Shown: positions 1 to 7,276 of the stretch, piece after piece
Layout of the letters: every line of letters begins with the position of its first letter
Position numbering within the stretch: the first letter of the stretch is position 1
NCBI RefSeq assembly: GCF_013362995.1
Contig: NZ_JABWDV010000447.1
Location: forward strand, 1-34,035
Source: Streptomyces sp. TRM64462
GTDB taxonomy: Bacteria > Actinomycetota > Actinomycetes > Streptomycetales > Streptomycetaceae
Direction: 5' to 3'
DNA: 34,035 nucleotides
Position numbers and translations under genes: made by a program
The notes under the pieces: model-generated
Databases searched by the model: none
Told to the model about the DNA's origin: nothing
What the model saw: only the letters and a program-made list of their open reading frames with translations

Positions 1-652
1 TGCAGAGGGCGGCGGCCCCCGGAGCCGTACGCACCGAAGGGCTGTCGGCGTCCGGCCACGGGGCGACGCACACCAGGGCGTGCGGTCCGTCGGCCGCGCC
101 CGGGCCGAGCGCCGTCCGCAGCGCGACCACCGCCCTGCCGTACTCCCTGCCGTACTCCGTGTCGTACTCCCCGTCGCGCTTCGCCGCCGGCGCCGCCGTC
201 AGCACCGCCCGCAGCTCCCGCGACAGATCCGCGCCCGCCCGCTCCTCGTCCGCGAGCAGCGCCCCGATCCGGGTTGTCACCTCCATCGCCGCCGCCAGCC
301 GCCCCGGTGCCGGACCGGGCTCCGTGTCCAGCAGCCAGACGTACCCCAGGACGACGCCCCGGTGCCGTACCGGCAGGCAGAGCCGGTCGCGGTACACGCC
401 CGCGTCCGGCGCGGCAGGGATTCGCACCGGGCCCGTCGCCCGCGTGATGCCGAACCCCTCGAACCAGGTCCGCACCGCCGGTGTGGACTTCCGGGTCAGG
501 ATCGAGCGCGTACGGACCGGGTCCATCGCGGAGGCGTCCTCGCTGTCGTGCGCCCCGAAGGAGATCAGCCGGAAATCCCGGTCCTCCAGCGTCGCGGGAG
601 CGCCCAGCAGCGCCGAGATCTCGTCGACCAGTTCCTGATAATCGCCCTTCAC
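1..652 (-). CDS. PucR-family transcriptional regulator, N-terminal part (runs off left edge)
   Basis: This gene diverges from proline dehydrogenase and continues beyond the window, so only about 217 residues are visible. The start is a GTG at 650-652, with a GGGAG ribosome-binding site 8 nt upstream; an ATG at 658-660 is rejected because it meets a stop after three codons. The visible protein opens [17 protein letters not shown] and looks like the N-terminal sensory (GAF-like) half of actinobacterial PucR/CdaR-type activators. The C-terminal helix-turn-helix expected for the family would lie off-window, so the family call rests on the N-terminal pattern and on the location next to proline catabolism. 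I infer that it controls the two catabolic genes to its right in response to proline or an intermediate. A short degenerate repeat rich in Glu-Tyr-Gly sits at about residues 163-171. Confidence 0.72.
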   Translation of the reverse strand, partial: MKGDYQELVDEISALLGAPATLEDRDFRLISFGAHDSEDASAMDPVRTRSILTRKSTPAVRTWFEGFGITRATGPVRIPAAPDAGVYRDRLCLPVRHRGVVLGYVWLLDTEPGPAPGRLAAAMEVTTRIGALLADEERAGADLSRELRAVLTAAPAAKRDGEYDTEYGREYGRAVVALRTALGPGAADGPHALVCVAPWPDADSPSVRTAPGAAALC

Positions 653-673
653 CCGGACATTCTCCCACCCGCT

Positions 674-689
674 TCAGACATCTGTCTGA
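674..689. promoter_or_regulatory. Palindrome, candidate PucR-type operator
   Basis: A perfect inverted repeat, TCAGACA-TC-TGTCTGA (7-bp arms, 2-bp spacer), lies 22-37 bp upstream of the regulator's start codon in the divergent gap with proline dehydrogenase. The location suits an operator used for autoregulation and for control of the catabolic genes. The palindrome is seen directly; the function is inferred. Confidence 0.4.
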
Positions 690-865
690 GATCTGCGGCA
701 CGGATGCGTGACAGCTGTCGATGGCCGTCGGCCGGGGCGATCCTTAGGTTTCACGGTGGTTCCCCGTGCCGTTTCCGATACGTCTCCGATGCGTCGGCTT
801 CCGGTCGTTTCCGCCCCTTGCTTCCCGAGCTTCCGAGCTCCGATTCCTGTTCGTGGAGGTGCCCC

Positions 866-1792
866 GTGCTGGGTCCCGTGATCCTCGCCGCGTCGCGCAG
901 CGACAAGATGCGCCGTCTCGTGTCCGCGGCCCCGGTGACCAAGCCGGTCGTCGACCGGTTCATCCCCGGCGAGACGGTCGACGAGGTCATCCCCATCGTC
1001 ACGGATCTGGCCGACAAGGGCCTGGAGGTCACCCTCGACGTCGTCGGCGAGGACATCACCACGCCCGAGCAGGCCACCGCCGCGCGTGACGCCTACCTCC
1101 AGCTCGTCGAGCGCCTGAAGCCGCTGGGCCTCGAAGGCTGCGCCGAGATGTCCGTCAAGCTGTCGATGTTCGGCCAGGCGCTGGACGGCGGCCACGAGCT
1201 GGCCCTCGCGAACGTCCGCCCCGTCGTCGAGGCCGCCGCCGCGATCGGTACGACGGTGACGCTGGACGCCGAGGACCACACGACGCTGGACTCGATGTTC
1301 GCCATCCACGACGAGCTGCGGAAGGACTTCCCGGAGACCGGCTGCGTCATCCAGTCGTATCTCTTCCGCACCGAGGCCGACGCCCGCCGCCTCGCCGCCA
1401 ACGGCAGCCGCGTCCGCCTGGTGAAGGGCGCCTACAAGGAGCCGGCGTCTGTCGCGTACCAGGACAAGGCCGAGATCGACAAGGCGTACGTCCGGATCCT
1501 CAAGATCCTCATGGCGGGCGACGGCTACCCCATGATCGGGTCGCACGACCCGCGGCTCATCGCCATCACACAGGAGCTCGCACGCCGTGCGGGGCGCAAA
1601 CTGGAAGAGTACGAGTTCCAGATGCTGTACGGCATCCGCGGCGACGAGCAGCTCCGGCTCGCGGCCGAAGGCCACCGGATGCGCGTGTACACGGCGTACG
1701 GAACCGACTGGTACGGCTACTTCATGCGCCGTCTGGCGGAGAAGCCGGCGAACCTGCTGTTCTTCGCGCGCAGCATGCTGACCCGTGATTGA
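866..1792 (+). CDS. Proline dehydrogenase (monofunctional, FAD-dependent)
   Basis: Oxidises L-proline to 1-pyrroline-5-carboxylate using FAD, the first step of proline use as carbon and nitrogen source. It is 308 residues, the usual length of the monofunctional actinobacterial enzyme. The GTG start at 866 follows GGAGG at 855-859 with 6-nt spacing; the open frame extends far upstream but that part has no family resemblance. Visible motifs are SVKLSMFGQ (residues 96-104), VRLVKGAYKEP (183-193), GSHDPRL (225-231), EFQMLYGIRGDEQ (250-262) and YFMRRLAEKP (285-294), whose Arg pair at 288-289 corresponds to the proline-carboxylate-binding arginines of the PutA barrel. The dehydrogenase for the next step follows after 193 bp. 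The last 15 or so codons exist in a second copy just downstream (see the duplication entry). Confidence 0.95.
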   Translation: MLGPVILAASRSDKMRRLVSAAPVTKPVVDRFIPGETVDEVIPIVTDLADKGLEVTLDVVGEDITTPEQATAARDAYLQLVERLKPLGLEGCAEMSVKLSMFGQALDGGHELALANVRPVVEAAAAIGTTVTLDAEDHTTLDSMFAIHDELRKDFPETGCVIQSYLFRTEADARRLAANGSRVRLVKGAYKEPASVAYQDKAEIDKAYVRILKILMAGDGYPMIGSHDPRLIAITQELARRAGRKLEEYEFQMLYGIRGDEQLRLAAEGHRMRVYTAYGTDWYGYFMRRLAEKPANLLFFARSMLTRD

Positions 1793-1922
1793 CATGCCCG
1801 ATACGCACCGCTTCTGCCGGGGGTCCGGGGGTCGTCCCCCGGGAAGGCACAGCATGCGGCGCCTCGCGGAGAAGCCGGCGAACCTGCTGTTCTTCGCGCG
1901 GTCGACGATCACCAAGAACTGA
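1724..1922 (+). repeat. Duplicated 3' end of the proline dehydrogenase gene
   Basis: The 47 bases at 1724-1770, encoding MRRLAEKPANLLFFAR, recur at 1854-1900. The two copies differ at only three positions, all synonymous third-codon bases (CGC/CGG, CGT/CGC, CTG/CTC). After the repeat, copy 1 reads SMLTRD-stop (1792) and copy 2 reads STITKN-stop (1922). The 83 bp between them hold an inverted sequence, CCGGGGGTCC..TCCCCCGG, at about 1818-1842, of the kind often scattered between Streptomyces genes. Copy 2 has an in-frame ATG but no ribosome-binding site and is not called as a gene. Confidence 0.85.
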
Positions 1923-1985
1923 TCCGGCCCCCCCACAGAACCAGAACCCGGAAACCCACCCCTCACCGAAGGAGCTACGGAACCC

Positions 1986-3617
1986 ATGGACGCTGTGACC
2001 CAGGTCCCCGCCCCGGTCAACGAGCCGGTGCACGGCTACGCCCCCGGTTCTGCGGAGCGCGCGCGCCTTGAGGCGAAGCTCAAGGAGCTGGCCGAGAACC
2101 CCATCGACCTGCCCATGACCATCAACGGCGTCAAGCGCATGGGCCGCGGCGAGCGGGTGAACGTCGTGCAGCCGCACAACCACCAGGCGGTCATCGGCAC
2201 CTTCGCCGCCGCCACCCAGGAGGACGCCCAGGACGCGGTCGACGCGGCCCTGGCCGCCGCGCCCGGCTGGCGCGCGCTGTCCTTCGACGACCGCGCCGCG
2301 ATCTTCCTGCGCGCCGCCGAGCTGCTGTCCGGCCCGTGGCGCGAGACGCTGGCCGCCTCCACCATGCTCGGCCAGTCGAAGACCGCCCAGCAGGCCGAGA
2401 TCGACACGCCGTGCGAGCTGATCGACTTCTGGCGCTTCAACGTCAAGTATGCCCGTGACCTGCTCGCCGAGCAGCCCCTGGCGAACTCCCCGGGCGTCTG
2501 GAACCGCCTCGACCACCGTCCGCTCGAAGGCTTCGTCTACGCGATCACGCCGTTCAACTTCACCGCGATCGCCGGCAACCTGCCCACCGCCCCCGCCCTC
2601 ATGGGCAACGTGGTGGTGTGGAAGCCGTCCCCGACGCAGACCCACGCCGCCGTGCTGCTCATGGAGCTGCTGGAGGAGGCCGGTCTGCCGAAGGGCGTCA
2701 TCAACCTGGTGACGGGCGACGGCATCGCCGTGTCCGAGGTGGCCCTGAACCACCCGATGCTCGCCGGTATCCACTTCACCGGCTCGACGAAGACCTTCCA
2801 GCACCTGTGGAAGACCGTCGGCAACAACATCGAGAAGTACCGCTCCTACCCGCGGATCGTCGGCGAGACGGGCGGCAAGGACTTCGTCGTCGCGCACCCG
2901 AGCGCCGACCGCGCCGTACTGAAGACCGCGCTGACCCGCGGCGCCTTCGAGTTCCAGGGCCAGAAGTGCTCGGCCACCTCGCGTGCGTACATCCCGGCCT
3001 CGATCTGGAACTCCGGCTTCAAGGAGGAGTTCGCGGCCGAGGTCGACGGCATCAAGATGGGTGACGTCACCGACCTGACGAACTTCATCGGCGCCGTCAT
3101 CGACGAGCGTGCCTTCGCCAAGAACAAGGCCGCGATCGACCGCGCCAAGTCCGACCCGACCTGCACGGTCGTCGCCGGCGGCACGTACGACGACTCGGTC
3201 GGCTACTTCGTCCGCCCGACCGTCGTCGAGTGCTCGGACCCTTCGAACGAGGTCTTCACGACCGAGTACTTCGGGCCGTTCCTCGCCGTGCACGTGTACG
3301 AGGACGACCGGTACGAGGCGATGCTGGAGCAGATGGAGTCGGTGTCGGCCTACGCGCTGACCGGCTCGGTCATCTCGGCCGACCGCGCCGCCGCCGCGTA
3401 CACGATGGAGAAGCTGCGGTACGCCGCGGGCAACTTCTACATCAACGACAAGTCGACCGGTGCCGTCGTCGGCCAGCAGCCCTTCGGCGGCGGCCGCGCC
3501 TCCGGTACGAACGACAAGGCCGGCGCCCCGCAGAACCTGATGCGCTGGACGCTGACCCGCGCCATCAAGGAGACGCTGGTCCCGCCGACCGAGTACGGCT
3601 ACCCGCACATGGGCTGA
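1986..3617 (+). CDS. pruA: L-glutamate gamma-semialdehyde (1-pyrroline-5-carboxylate) dehydrogenase
   Basis: NAD-dependent oxidation of glutamate gamma-semialdehyde to glutamate, the second step of proline catabolism. The protein is 543 residues, the length of the mitochondrial-type (ALDH4A1-like) family rather than of the shorter bacillary RocA. Visible features: the ITPFNFTAIAGNLP segment (187-200) that leads into the nucleotide-binding fold, catalytic-region Glu294 in VGETGGKDF (292-300), and catalytic Cys328 in FQGQKCSATSR. The ATG at 1986 is preceded by GAAGGAG about 8 nt upstream. It lies 64 bp beyond the duplicated tail of proline dehydrogenase in the same orientation and is probably cotranscribed with it under the divergent PucR-type regulator. 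Its stop codon sits inside a 26-bp tandem duplication. Confidence 0.96.
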   Translation: MDAVTQVPAPVNEPVHGYAPGSAERARLEAKLKELAENPIDLPMTINGVKRMGRGERVNVVQPHNHQAVIGTFAAATQEDAQDAVDAALAAAPGWRALSFDDRAAIFLRAAELLSGPWRETLAASTMLGQSKTAQQAEIDTPCELIDFWRFNVKYARDLLAEQPLANSPGVWNRLDHRPLEGFVYAITPFNFTAIAGNLPTAPALMGNVVVWKPSPTQTHAAVLLMELLEEAGLPKGVINLVTGDGIAVSEVALNHPMLAGIHFTGSTKTFQHLWKTVGNNIEKYRSYPRIVGETGGKDFVVAHPSADRAVLKTALTRGAFEFQGQKCSATSRAYIPASIWNSGFKEEFAAEVDGIKMGDVTDLTNFIGAVIDERAFAKNKAAIDRAKSDPTCTVVAGGTYDDSVGYFVRPTVVECSDPSNEVFTTEYFGPFLAVHVYEDDRYEAMLEQMESVSAYALTGSVISADRAAAAYTMEKLRYAAGNFYINDKSTGAVVGQQPFGGGRASGTNDKAGAPQNLMRWTLTRAIKETLVPPTEYGYPHMG

Positions 3618-3657
3618 CCGCGGTAGCCCTCCACACGGGCTGACCGCGGCAGCCCTC
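3606..3657 (+). repeat. 26-bp tandem duplication across the pruA stop codon
   Basis: Two adjacent 26-bp units (3606-3631 and 3632-3657) match at 24 of 26 positions. The first contains the dehydrogenase stop codon; the second is non-coding. Confidence 0.85.
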
Positions 3658-3665
3658 CCGTAGAC

Positions 3666-3705
3666 ACCGCCCCCCTTCGGCGCCCCCACGCCGGACGGGG
3701 GCGGT
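3666..3705 (+). terminator. Hairpin terminator after pruA
   Basis: ACCGCCCCC (3666-3674) pairs with GGGGGCGGT (3697-3705) across a 22-nt loop and is followed by a short T run (TTCTC). It probably ends the proline-catabolism transcript. Confidence 0.5.
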
Positions 3706-3748
3706 TCTCATGTGCGCGCGGGTGCGCGCGGGCGGCGGGATCGCGCCC

Positions 3749-3777
3749 TTGTCAGGGTGATGCGTACATGTCAGATT
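3749..3777 (+). promoter_or_regulatory. Possible promoter of the serine protease gene
   Basis: TTGTCA at 3749-3754 matches a -35 element well. The hexamer 17 bp further on (CAGATT, 3772-3777) is only a weak -10 match. It lies 47 bp upstream of the protease start. Confidence 0.28.
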
Positions 3778-3823
3778 CCTTCATCGGTATCCCCACGCCG
3801 CACCGACGAAGGAGCCCCCCCAC

Positions 3824-4867
3824 ATGAGACGCACCACCCGTGCGCGCACACTCCTGTCCGCCCTGCTCGTCGCCGCGTCCCTCGGCCTCGGCCTCGGCGC
3901 CGCCCCGGCCGGCGCCGCGGGCGAGGCGAACGTCTTCGCCCTCGACGCCGCCGTCGAACGCGCCCTCGGCGACGAGAGTGCCGGCACCTACGTCGACGCC
4001 GCGACCGGCCGGCTCGTCGTCACCGTCACCACCGAGGCCGCCGCCGAGCGCGTCCGCGCCGCCGGTGCCACACCGAAGCGCGTCCAGCGCGGCGCCGCGC
4101 AGCTCGACGCCGCCATGGCGACCCTGGAGGAACAGGCCAAGATCACCGGCACCTCCTGGGGCCTGGACCCGCGCACCAACCAGATCGCCGTGGAGGCCGA
4201 CTCCTCCGTGTCCGCCAAGGACATGGCCCGCCTCCGCAAGGTCGCCGCCTCGCTCGACGGCGCGGTACGCGTCACCCGCGTACCCGGCGTCTTCCAGCGC
4301 GAGGTCGCCGGCGGTGACGCGATCTACGGCGGCGGCTCACGCTGCTCGGCCGCCTTCAACGTCACCAAGAACGGCGTCCGGTACTTCCTGACGGCCGGCC
4401 ACTGCACCGACATCTCCTCGACCTGGTCCGCGACCTCCGGCGGCTCCTCCATAGGCGTCCGCGAGGGCAGCAGCTTCCCGACCAACGACTACGGCATCGT
4501 CCGCTACACCACCACCAGCAACACCACCGGCCGCGTCAACCTCTACAACGGCGGCTACCAGGACATCGCCTCCGCCGCCGACGCCGTCGTCGGCCAGTCC
4601 ATCCGCAAGAGCGGCTCCACCACCAAGGTGACCAGCGGCACCGTCACGGCCGTGAACGTCACCGTCAACTACAGCAGCGGCCCCGTGTACGGCATGGTCC
4701 GTACGACCGCCTGCTCGGCCGGCGGCGACAGCGGCGGCGCCCACTTCGCGGGCTCGGTCGCGCTCGGCATCCACTCCGGCAGCTCCGGCTGCTCGGGCAC
4801 CAGCGGCTCGGCCATCCACCAGCCGGTGCGCGAGGCGCTCGCCGCGTACGGCGTGAACGTGTACTGA
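3824..4867 (+). CDS. Secreted streptogrisin-like serine protease (S1 family, alpha-lytic type)
   Basis: A secreted chymotrypsin-fold endopeptidase made as a preproenzyme of 347 residues. Residues 1-32 form a Sec signal peptide (Arg-rich start, hydrophobic core, Ala-x-Ala end). Residues of about 33-160 are the alpha-lytic-type pro-region that acts as folding chaperone and inhibitor. The mature enzyme probably begins near Val161 (VAGGDAIYGG), matching the known start of streptogrisin B (ISGGDAIY). The catalytic triad is His193 (LTAGHC), Asp222 (NDYGIVRY) and Ser303 (GGDSGG). Cysteines 174/194 and 297/323 are placed as in the two conserved disulphides. The ATG at 3824 has GAAGGAG about 9 nt upstream. 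It appears monocistronic. Confidence 0.95.
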   Translation: MRRTTRARTLLSALLVAASLGLGLGAAPAGAAGEANVFALDAAVERALGDESAGTYVDAATGRLVVTVTTEAAAERVRAAGATPKRVQRGAAQLDAAMATLEEQAKITGTSWGLDPRTNQIAVEADSSVSAKDMARLRKVAASLDGAVRVTRVPGVFQREVAGGDAIYGGGSRCSAAFNVTKNGVRYFLTAGHCTDISSTWSATSGGSSIGVREGSSFPTNDYGIVRYTTTSNTTGRVNLYNGGYQDIASAADAVVGQSIRKSGSTTKVTSGTVTAVNVTVNYSSGPVYGMVRTTACSAGGDSGGAHFAGSVALGIHSGSSGCSGTSGSAIHQPVREALAAYGVNVY

Positions 4868-4899
4868 GCCGCCCCCGCGCCGGCGGGAGTGGTGTCACA

Positions 4900-5457
4900 G
4901 TGGGCGGTATGACCGACCGTCTGCGTACCGCCCACACCTACGAGTTGAAGCCCGCCATACTCGACGAGCTCCGGGCCGTGCTCCACAGCGCCTTCGACGG
5001 GGACTTCTCCGATGAGGACTGGGAGCACGGCCTCGGCGGCGTCCACGCCTACGTCGAGGACGCCGACGGGCGGATCGCCGCGCACGGCAGCGTGATCATG
5101 CGCCGCGTGGTGCACGCGGGGCACGCCCACCGCGTCGGCTACGTGGAGGGGGTCGGCGTACGGCCCGACCGCCGCCGGCAGGGTCTCGGCGGCCGGGTCA
5201 TGGCGGCGCTGGAGGAAGTGATCGACGGCGCGTACGACTTCGGGGCCCTGTCCGCGTCCGACGAGGGCGCGCCGCTCTACCGGGAGCGGGGCTGGCAGCT
5301 CTGGAACGGCCGCGTCGAGGCGTACGGGCCGCGGGGCGTGATCCACCTGCCGGACGAGGAGGACAGCACGTTCCTCCGGCCGGCCGCGGGGCGTCCACTG
5401 CCCGCGGCGGAGCGGGGTGCGCTGCTCTTCGACTGGCGCGACGGCGACCTGCTGTGA
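4900..5457 (+). CDS. Aminoglycoside 2'-N-acetyltransferase homologue (GNAT fold, AAC(2')-I type)
   Basis: A predicted cytoplasmic acetyl-CoA-dependent N-acetyltransferase of 185 residues; mycobacterial AAC(2')-Ic is 181 as I recall it. The resemblance runs end to end: FDGDFSDEDWEHGLGGVHA, then RVGYVEGVGVRPDRRRQGLG (containing the acetyl-CoA pyrophosphate loop R-x-x-G-x-G/L), GALSASDEGAPLYRERGW, and a C-terminal FDWRDGDLL like the CDWRAGDVW end of the mycobacterial enzyme. The family acetylates the 2'-amino group of gentamicin-, tobramycin- and kanamycin B-type aminoglycosides; some members are chromosomal with an unknown native role, which may hold here. The GTG at 4900 has GGGAG 10 nt upstream; the ATG at 4909 is a possible alternative start. 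It follows the protease by 32 bp with no clear terminator between. Confidence 0.85.
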   Translation: MGGMTDRLRTAHTYELKPAILDELRAVLHSAFDGDFSDEDWEHGLGGVHAYVEDADGRIAAHGSVIMRRVVHAGHAHRVGYVEGVGVRPDRRRQGLGGRVMAALEEVIDGAYDFGALSASDEGAPLYRERGWQLWNGRVEAYGPRGVIHLPDEEDSTFLRPAAGRPLPAAERGALLFDWRDGDLL

Positions 5458-5695
5458 TGTGACGTTCCGTGGTGCTCGGGCCAACGGCTCGCCCTCGCTC
5501 GTCTCAGATAGTAGGAAGTCCGAGTAATTGTGGAGACAGGGACGGTCGGCGCACTTAGCTTGGGATGAGCCGAACGTCTCGCCTCATCGGCGAATGGCGG
5601 TCGAGAGCGCGGTGCCCCTGGCAGGCCACCCCTGCGGCAGCGCTCCCCGCCCCTTCCGGCGCCTTCACTTCCCTCATCTGAAGGAGTCGTCTCCC

Positions 5696-5836
5696 ATGGC
5701 CACTGCCACCGTCGTTCGCCGTGCCCGCGTCCGCCACACCGCCGCCCGCCCCTCCGAGGCCGAGCGCAAGAACGCCGCCGCCGCACTGCAGCGCGCGCTC
5801 GACCGCCGCGACAACGGCGGCTCCACGGGCCACTGA
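5696..5836 (+). CDS. Small basic protein, 46 residues, function unknown
   Basis: A short reading frame with a good AAGGAG ribosome-binding site (5681-5686, 9-nt spacing) before the ATG at 5696. The product opens MATATVVRRARVRHTAA and continues with a charged, Ala-rich helix-like segment (SEAERKNAAAALQRALDRRD); it has no membrane segment or Cys. Its codon use is typical of the neighbours. Small proteins of this look are, as far as I recall, found in other Streptomyces upstream of leuB, but I know no function. The 238 bp before it hold an imperfect inverted repeat around 5510-5525 (AGTAGGA-AG-TCCGAGT) that could belong to its promoter. Confidence 0.7.
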   Translation: MATATVVRRARVRHTAARPSEAERKNAAAALQRALDRRDNGGSTGH

Positions 5837-5877
5837 CCGACCGCCGCCGACCGTCCGCCGCTTCCCCGTCCCGTCTC

Positions 5878-5917
5878 TCGTCACTTCGTCGATTCGTCAC
5901 TTCGTCGGTTCGTCCAT
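5878..5917 (+). repeat. 16-bp tandem repeat upstream of leuB
   Basis: Units TCGTCACTTCGTCGAT (5878-5893) and TCGTCACTTCGTCGGT (5894-5909) are followed by a partial third unit, TCGTCCAT. The array runs directly into the palindrome at 5911-5927. Confidence 0.75.
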
Positions 5918-5927
5918 ATGGTGGACG
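5911..5927. promoter_or_regulatory. Candidate operator upstream of leuB
   Basis: CGTCCA-TATGG-TGGACG, with 6-bp arms and a 5-bp spacer, lies 41-57 bp upstream of the leuB start. IclR-type regulators (NdgR/AreB in Streptomyces, LtbR in Corynebacterium) are known to act on leucine-pathway promoters, so this is a plausible site for such a protein. I have not compared it with a published motif. Confidence 0.4.
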
Positions 5928-5967
5928 GACGATGTCAGGCAATGGGACGAGTGAGTAGGGTGCCGCC

Positions 5968-7011
5968 ATGTCTCGCAGCATCAATCTCGCAGTGATCCCC
6001 GGTGACGGCATCGGCCAGGAGGTCGTGGCCCAGGGACTCAAGGTCCTCCGCGCCGTCCTTCCGCAGGATGTGAAGCTGGAGACCAAGGAGTACGACCTCG
6101 GCGCCCAGCGCTGGCACCGCACCGGTGAGACCCTCCCCGACGCGGAGCTGGAGTCCCTCAAGGGCCACGACGCCATCCTGCTCGGCGCGATCGGCGACCC
6201 GTCCGTGCCGTCCGGCGTCCTGGAGCGCGGTCTCCTCCTGAAACTGCGCTTCGCGTTCGACCACTACGTCAACCTGCGCCCGTCGAAGCTGTTCCCGAAC
6301 ACGGCGACCCCGCTCGCCGGGCGCCCGGACATCGACTTCGTCGTCGTCCGCGAGGGCACCGAGGGCCCGTACACCGGCAACGGCGGCTCGCTGCGCACCG
6401 GCACGCCCGCCGAGGTGGCCACCGAGGTCAGCGTCAACACCGCGTACGGCGTCGAGCGCGTCGTCAGGGACGCGTACGAGCGCGCCAAGGCCCGCCCCCG
6501 CAAGAAGCTGACCCTGGTCCACAAGAACAACGTGCTCGTGTACGCCGGCCACATGTGGAAGAAGATCTTCGACAAGGTCGGCGAGGAGTACCCCGAGGTC
6601 ACCACCGACTATCTGCACGTCGACGCCGCGACGATCTTCTTCGTCACGCAGCCCGAGCGGTTCGACGTCATCGTCACCGACAACCTCTTCGGCGACATCC
6701 TGACCGACCTCGCCGCCGCCGTGACCGGCGGCATCGGCCTGGCCGCGTCCGGCAACATCAACCCGACGGGCGCGTTCCCGTCGATGTTCGAGCCGGTGCA
6801 CGGCTCCGCGCCCGACATCGCGGGCACCGGCAAGGCCGACCCCACCGCCACGATCCTGTCCGTGGCACTGCTCCTGCGCCACCTCGGGTACGACGCCGAG
6901 GCCGCCCGCGTCGAGGACGCCGTAGCCGCCGACCTCACCGCGCGCACCGGCGCCGCCGCCCGTACGACGGACGAGATCGGCGACGCGCTCGCGGTACGCG
7001 TAGCGAGCTGA
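5968..7011 (+). CDS. leuB: 3-isopropylmalate dehydrogenase
   Basis: NAD- and Mg/Mn-dependent oxidative decarboxylation of 3-isopropylmalate to 2-ketoisocaproate, the third step of leucine biosynthesis. It is 347 residues, the short actinobacterial type. Motifs: [13 protein letters not shown] at the N-terminus, substrate-binding arginines in [17 protein letters not shown], the catalytic Lys in VHKNNVL, the metal-binding aspartates in [20 protein letters not shown], and the NAD-binding loop [12 protein letters not shown] that marks NAD rather than NADP use. The ATG at 5968 has only a weak GGG stretch upstream, so translation may depend on a short leader. A candidate operator and a tandem repeat lie just upstream, and a terminator follows. 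Confidence 0.96.
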   Translation: MSRSINLAVIPGDGIGQEVVAQGLKVLRAVLPQDVKLETKEYDLGAQRWHRTGETLPDAELESLKGHDAILLGAIGDPSVPSGVLERGLLLKLRFAFDHYVNLRPSKLFPNTATPLAGRPDIDFVVVREGTEGPYTGNGGSLRTGTPAEVATEVSVNTAYGVERVVRDAYERAKARPRKKLTLVHKNNVLVYAGHMWKKIFDKVGEEYPEVTTDYLHVDAATIFFVTQPERFDVIVTDNLFGDILTDLAAAVTGGIGLAASGNINPTGAFPSMFEPVHGSAPDIAGTGKADPTATILSVALLLRHLGYDAEAARVEDAVAADLTARTGAAARTTDEIGDALAVRVAS

Positions 7012-7038
7012 CCCGCCGACTGGAGACCACCAGACACA

Positions 7039-7070
7039 GCCGCCGGGTCGCATCCCACGCACCCGGCGGC
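7039..7070 (+). terminator. Terminator after leuB
   Basis: GCCGCCGGGT (7039-7048) and ACCCGGCGGC (7061-7070) form a perfect 10-bp stem with a 12-nt loop, followed by TTCTCCT. Confidence 0.7.
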
Positions 7071-7130
7071 TTCTCCTGTGCGGCCGCGGGGTGCCACCAT
7101 CGAAGCCTGGACCGCGGTCACACCCACCCG

Positions 7131-7160
7131 TTTCCCTGGCCCGGCCCCCCGAGCGATAAT
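7131..7160 (+). promoter_or_regulatory. Possible ilvE promoter
   Basis: GATAAT (7155-7160) is a good -10 hexamer; TTTCCC lies 18 bp upstream (7131-7136) as a weak -35. The predicted start would give an ilvE leader of about 110 nt. Confidence 0.35.
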
Positions 7161-7276
7161 CGAACGCGGGGCCGCGGCATGCGGTAATGCTCGGACGTCC
7201 TAGCAGCAGCAGCGTCAGCGGCTGGTACGGCGTGAGCGCGGTCCGTCACACACAACCGGTGAAGGACACAGCACTC

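Noticed and set aside
80..865. Long plus-strand open frame upstream of, and in frame with, proline dehydrogenase
   Set aside because: The family resemblance begins at the GTG at 866 with its own GGAGG; the upstream part is antisense to the PucR-type gene and reads as Arg/Pro-rich shadow sequence.
1854..1922. Mini-gene in the duplicated proline dehydrogenase tail
   Set aside because: Only 22 codons, no ribosome-binding site, and identical in product to the end of the upstream gene; treated as a repeat.
7187..7276. N-terminal extension of ilvE or a separate leader peptide
   Set aside because: The stretch is in frame with ilvE without a stop, has no good ribosome-binding site at its ATG, and no branched-chain codon run; the ATG at 7277 has a clear GAAGGA.
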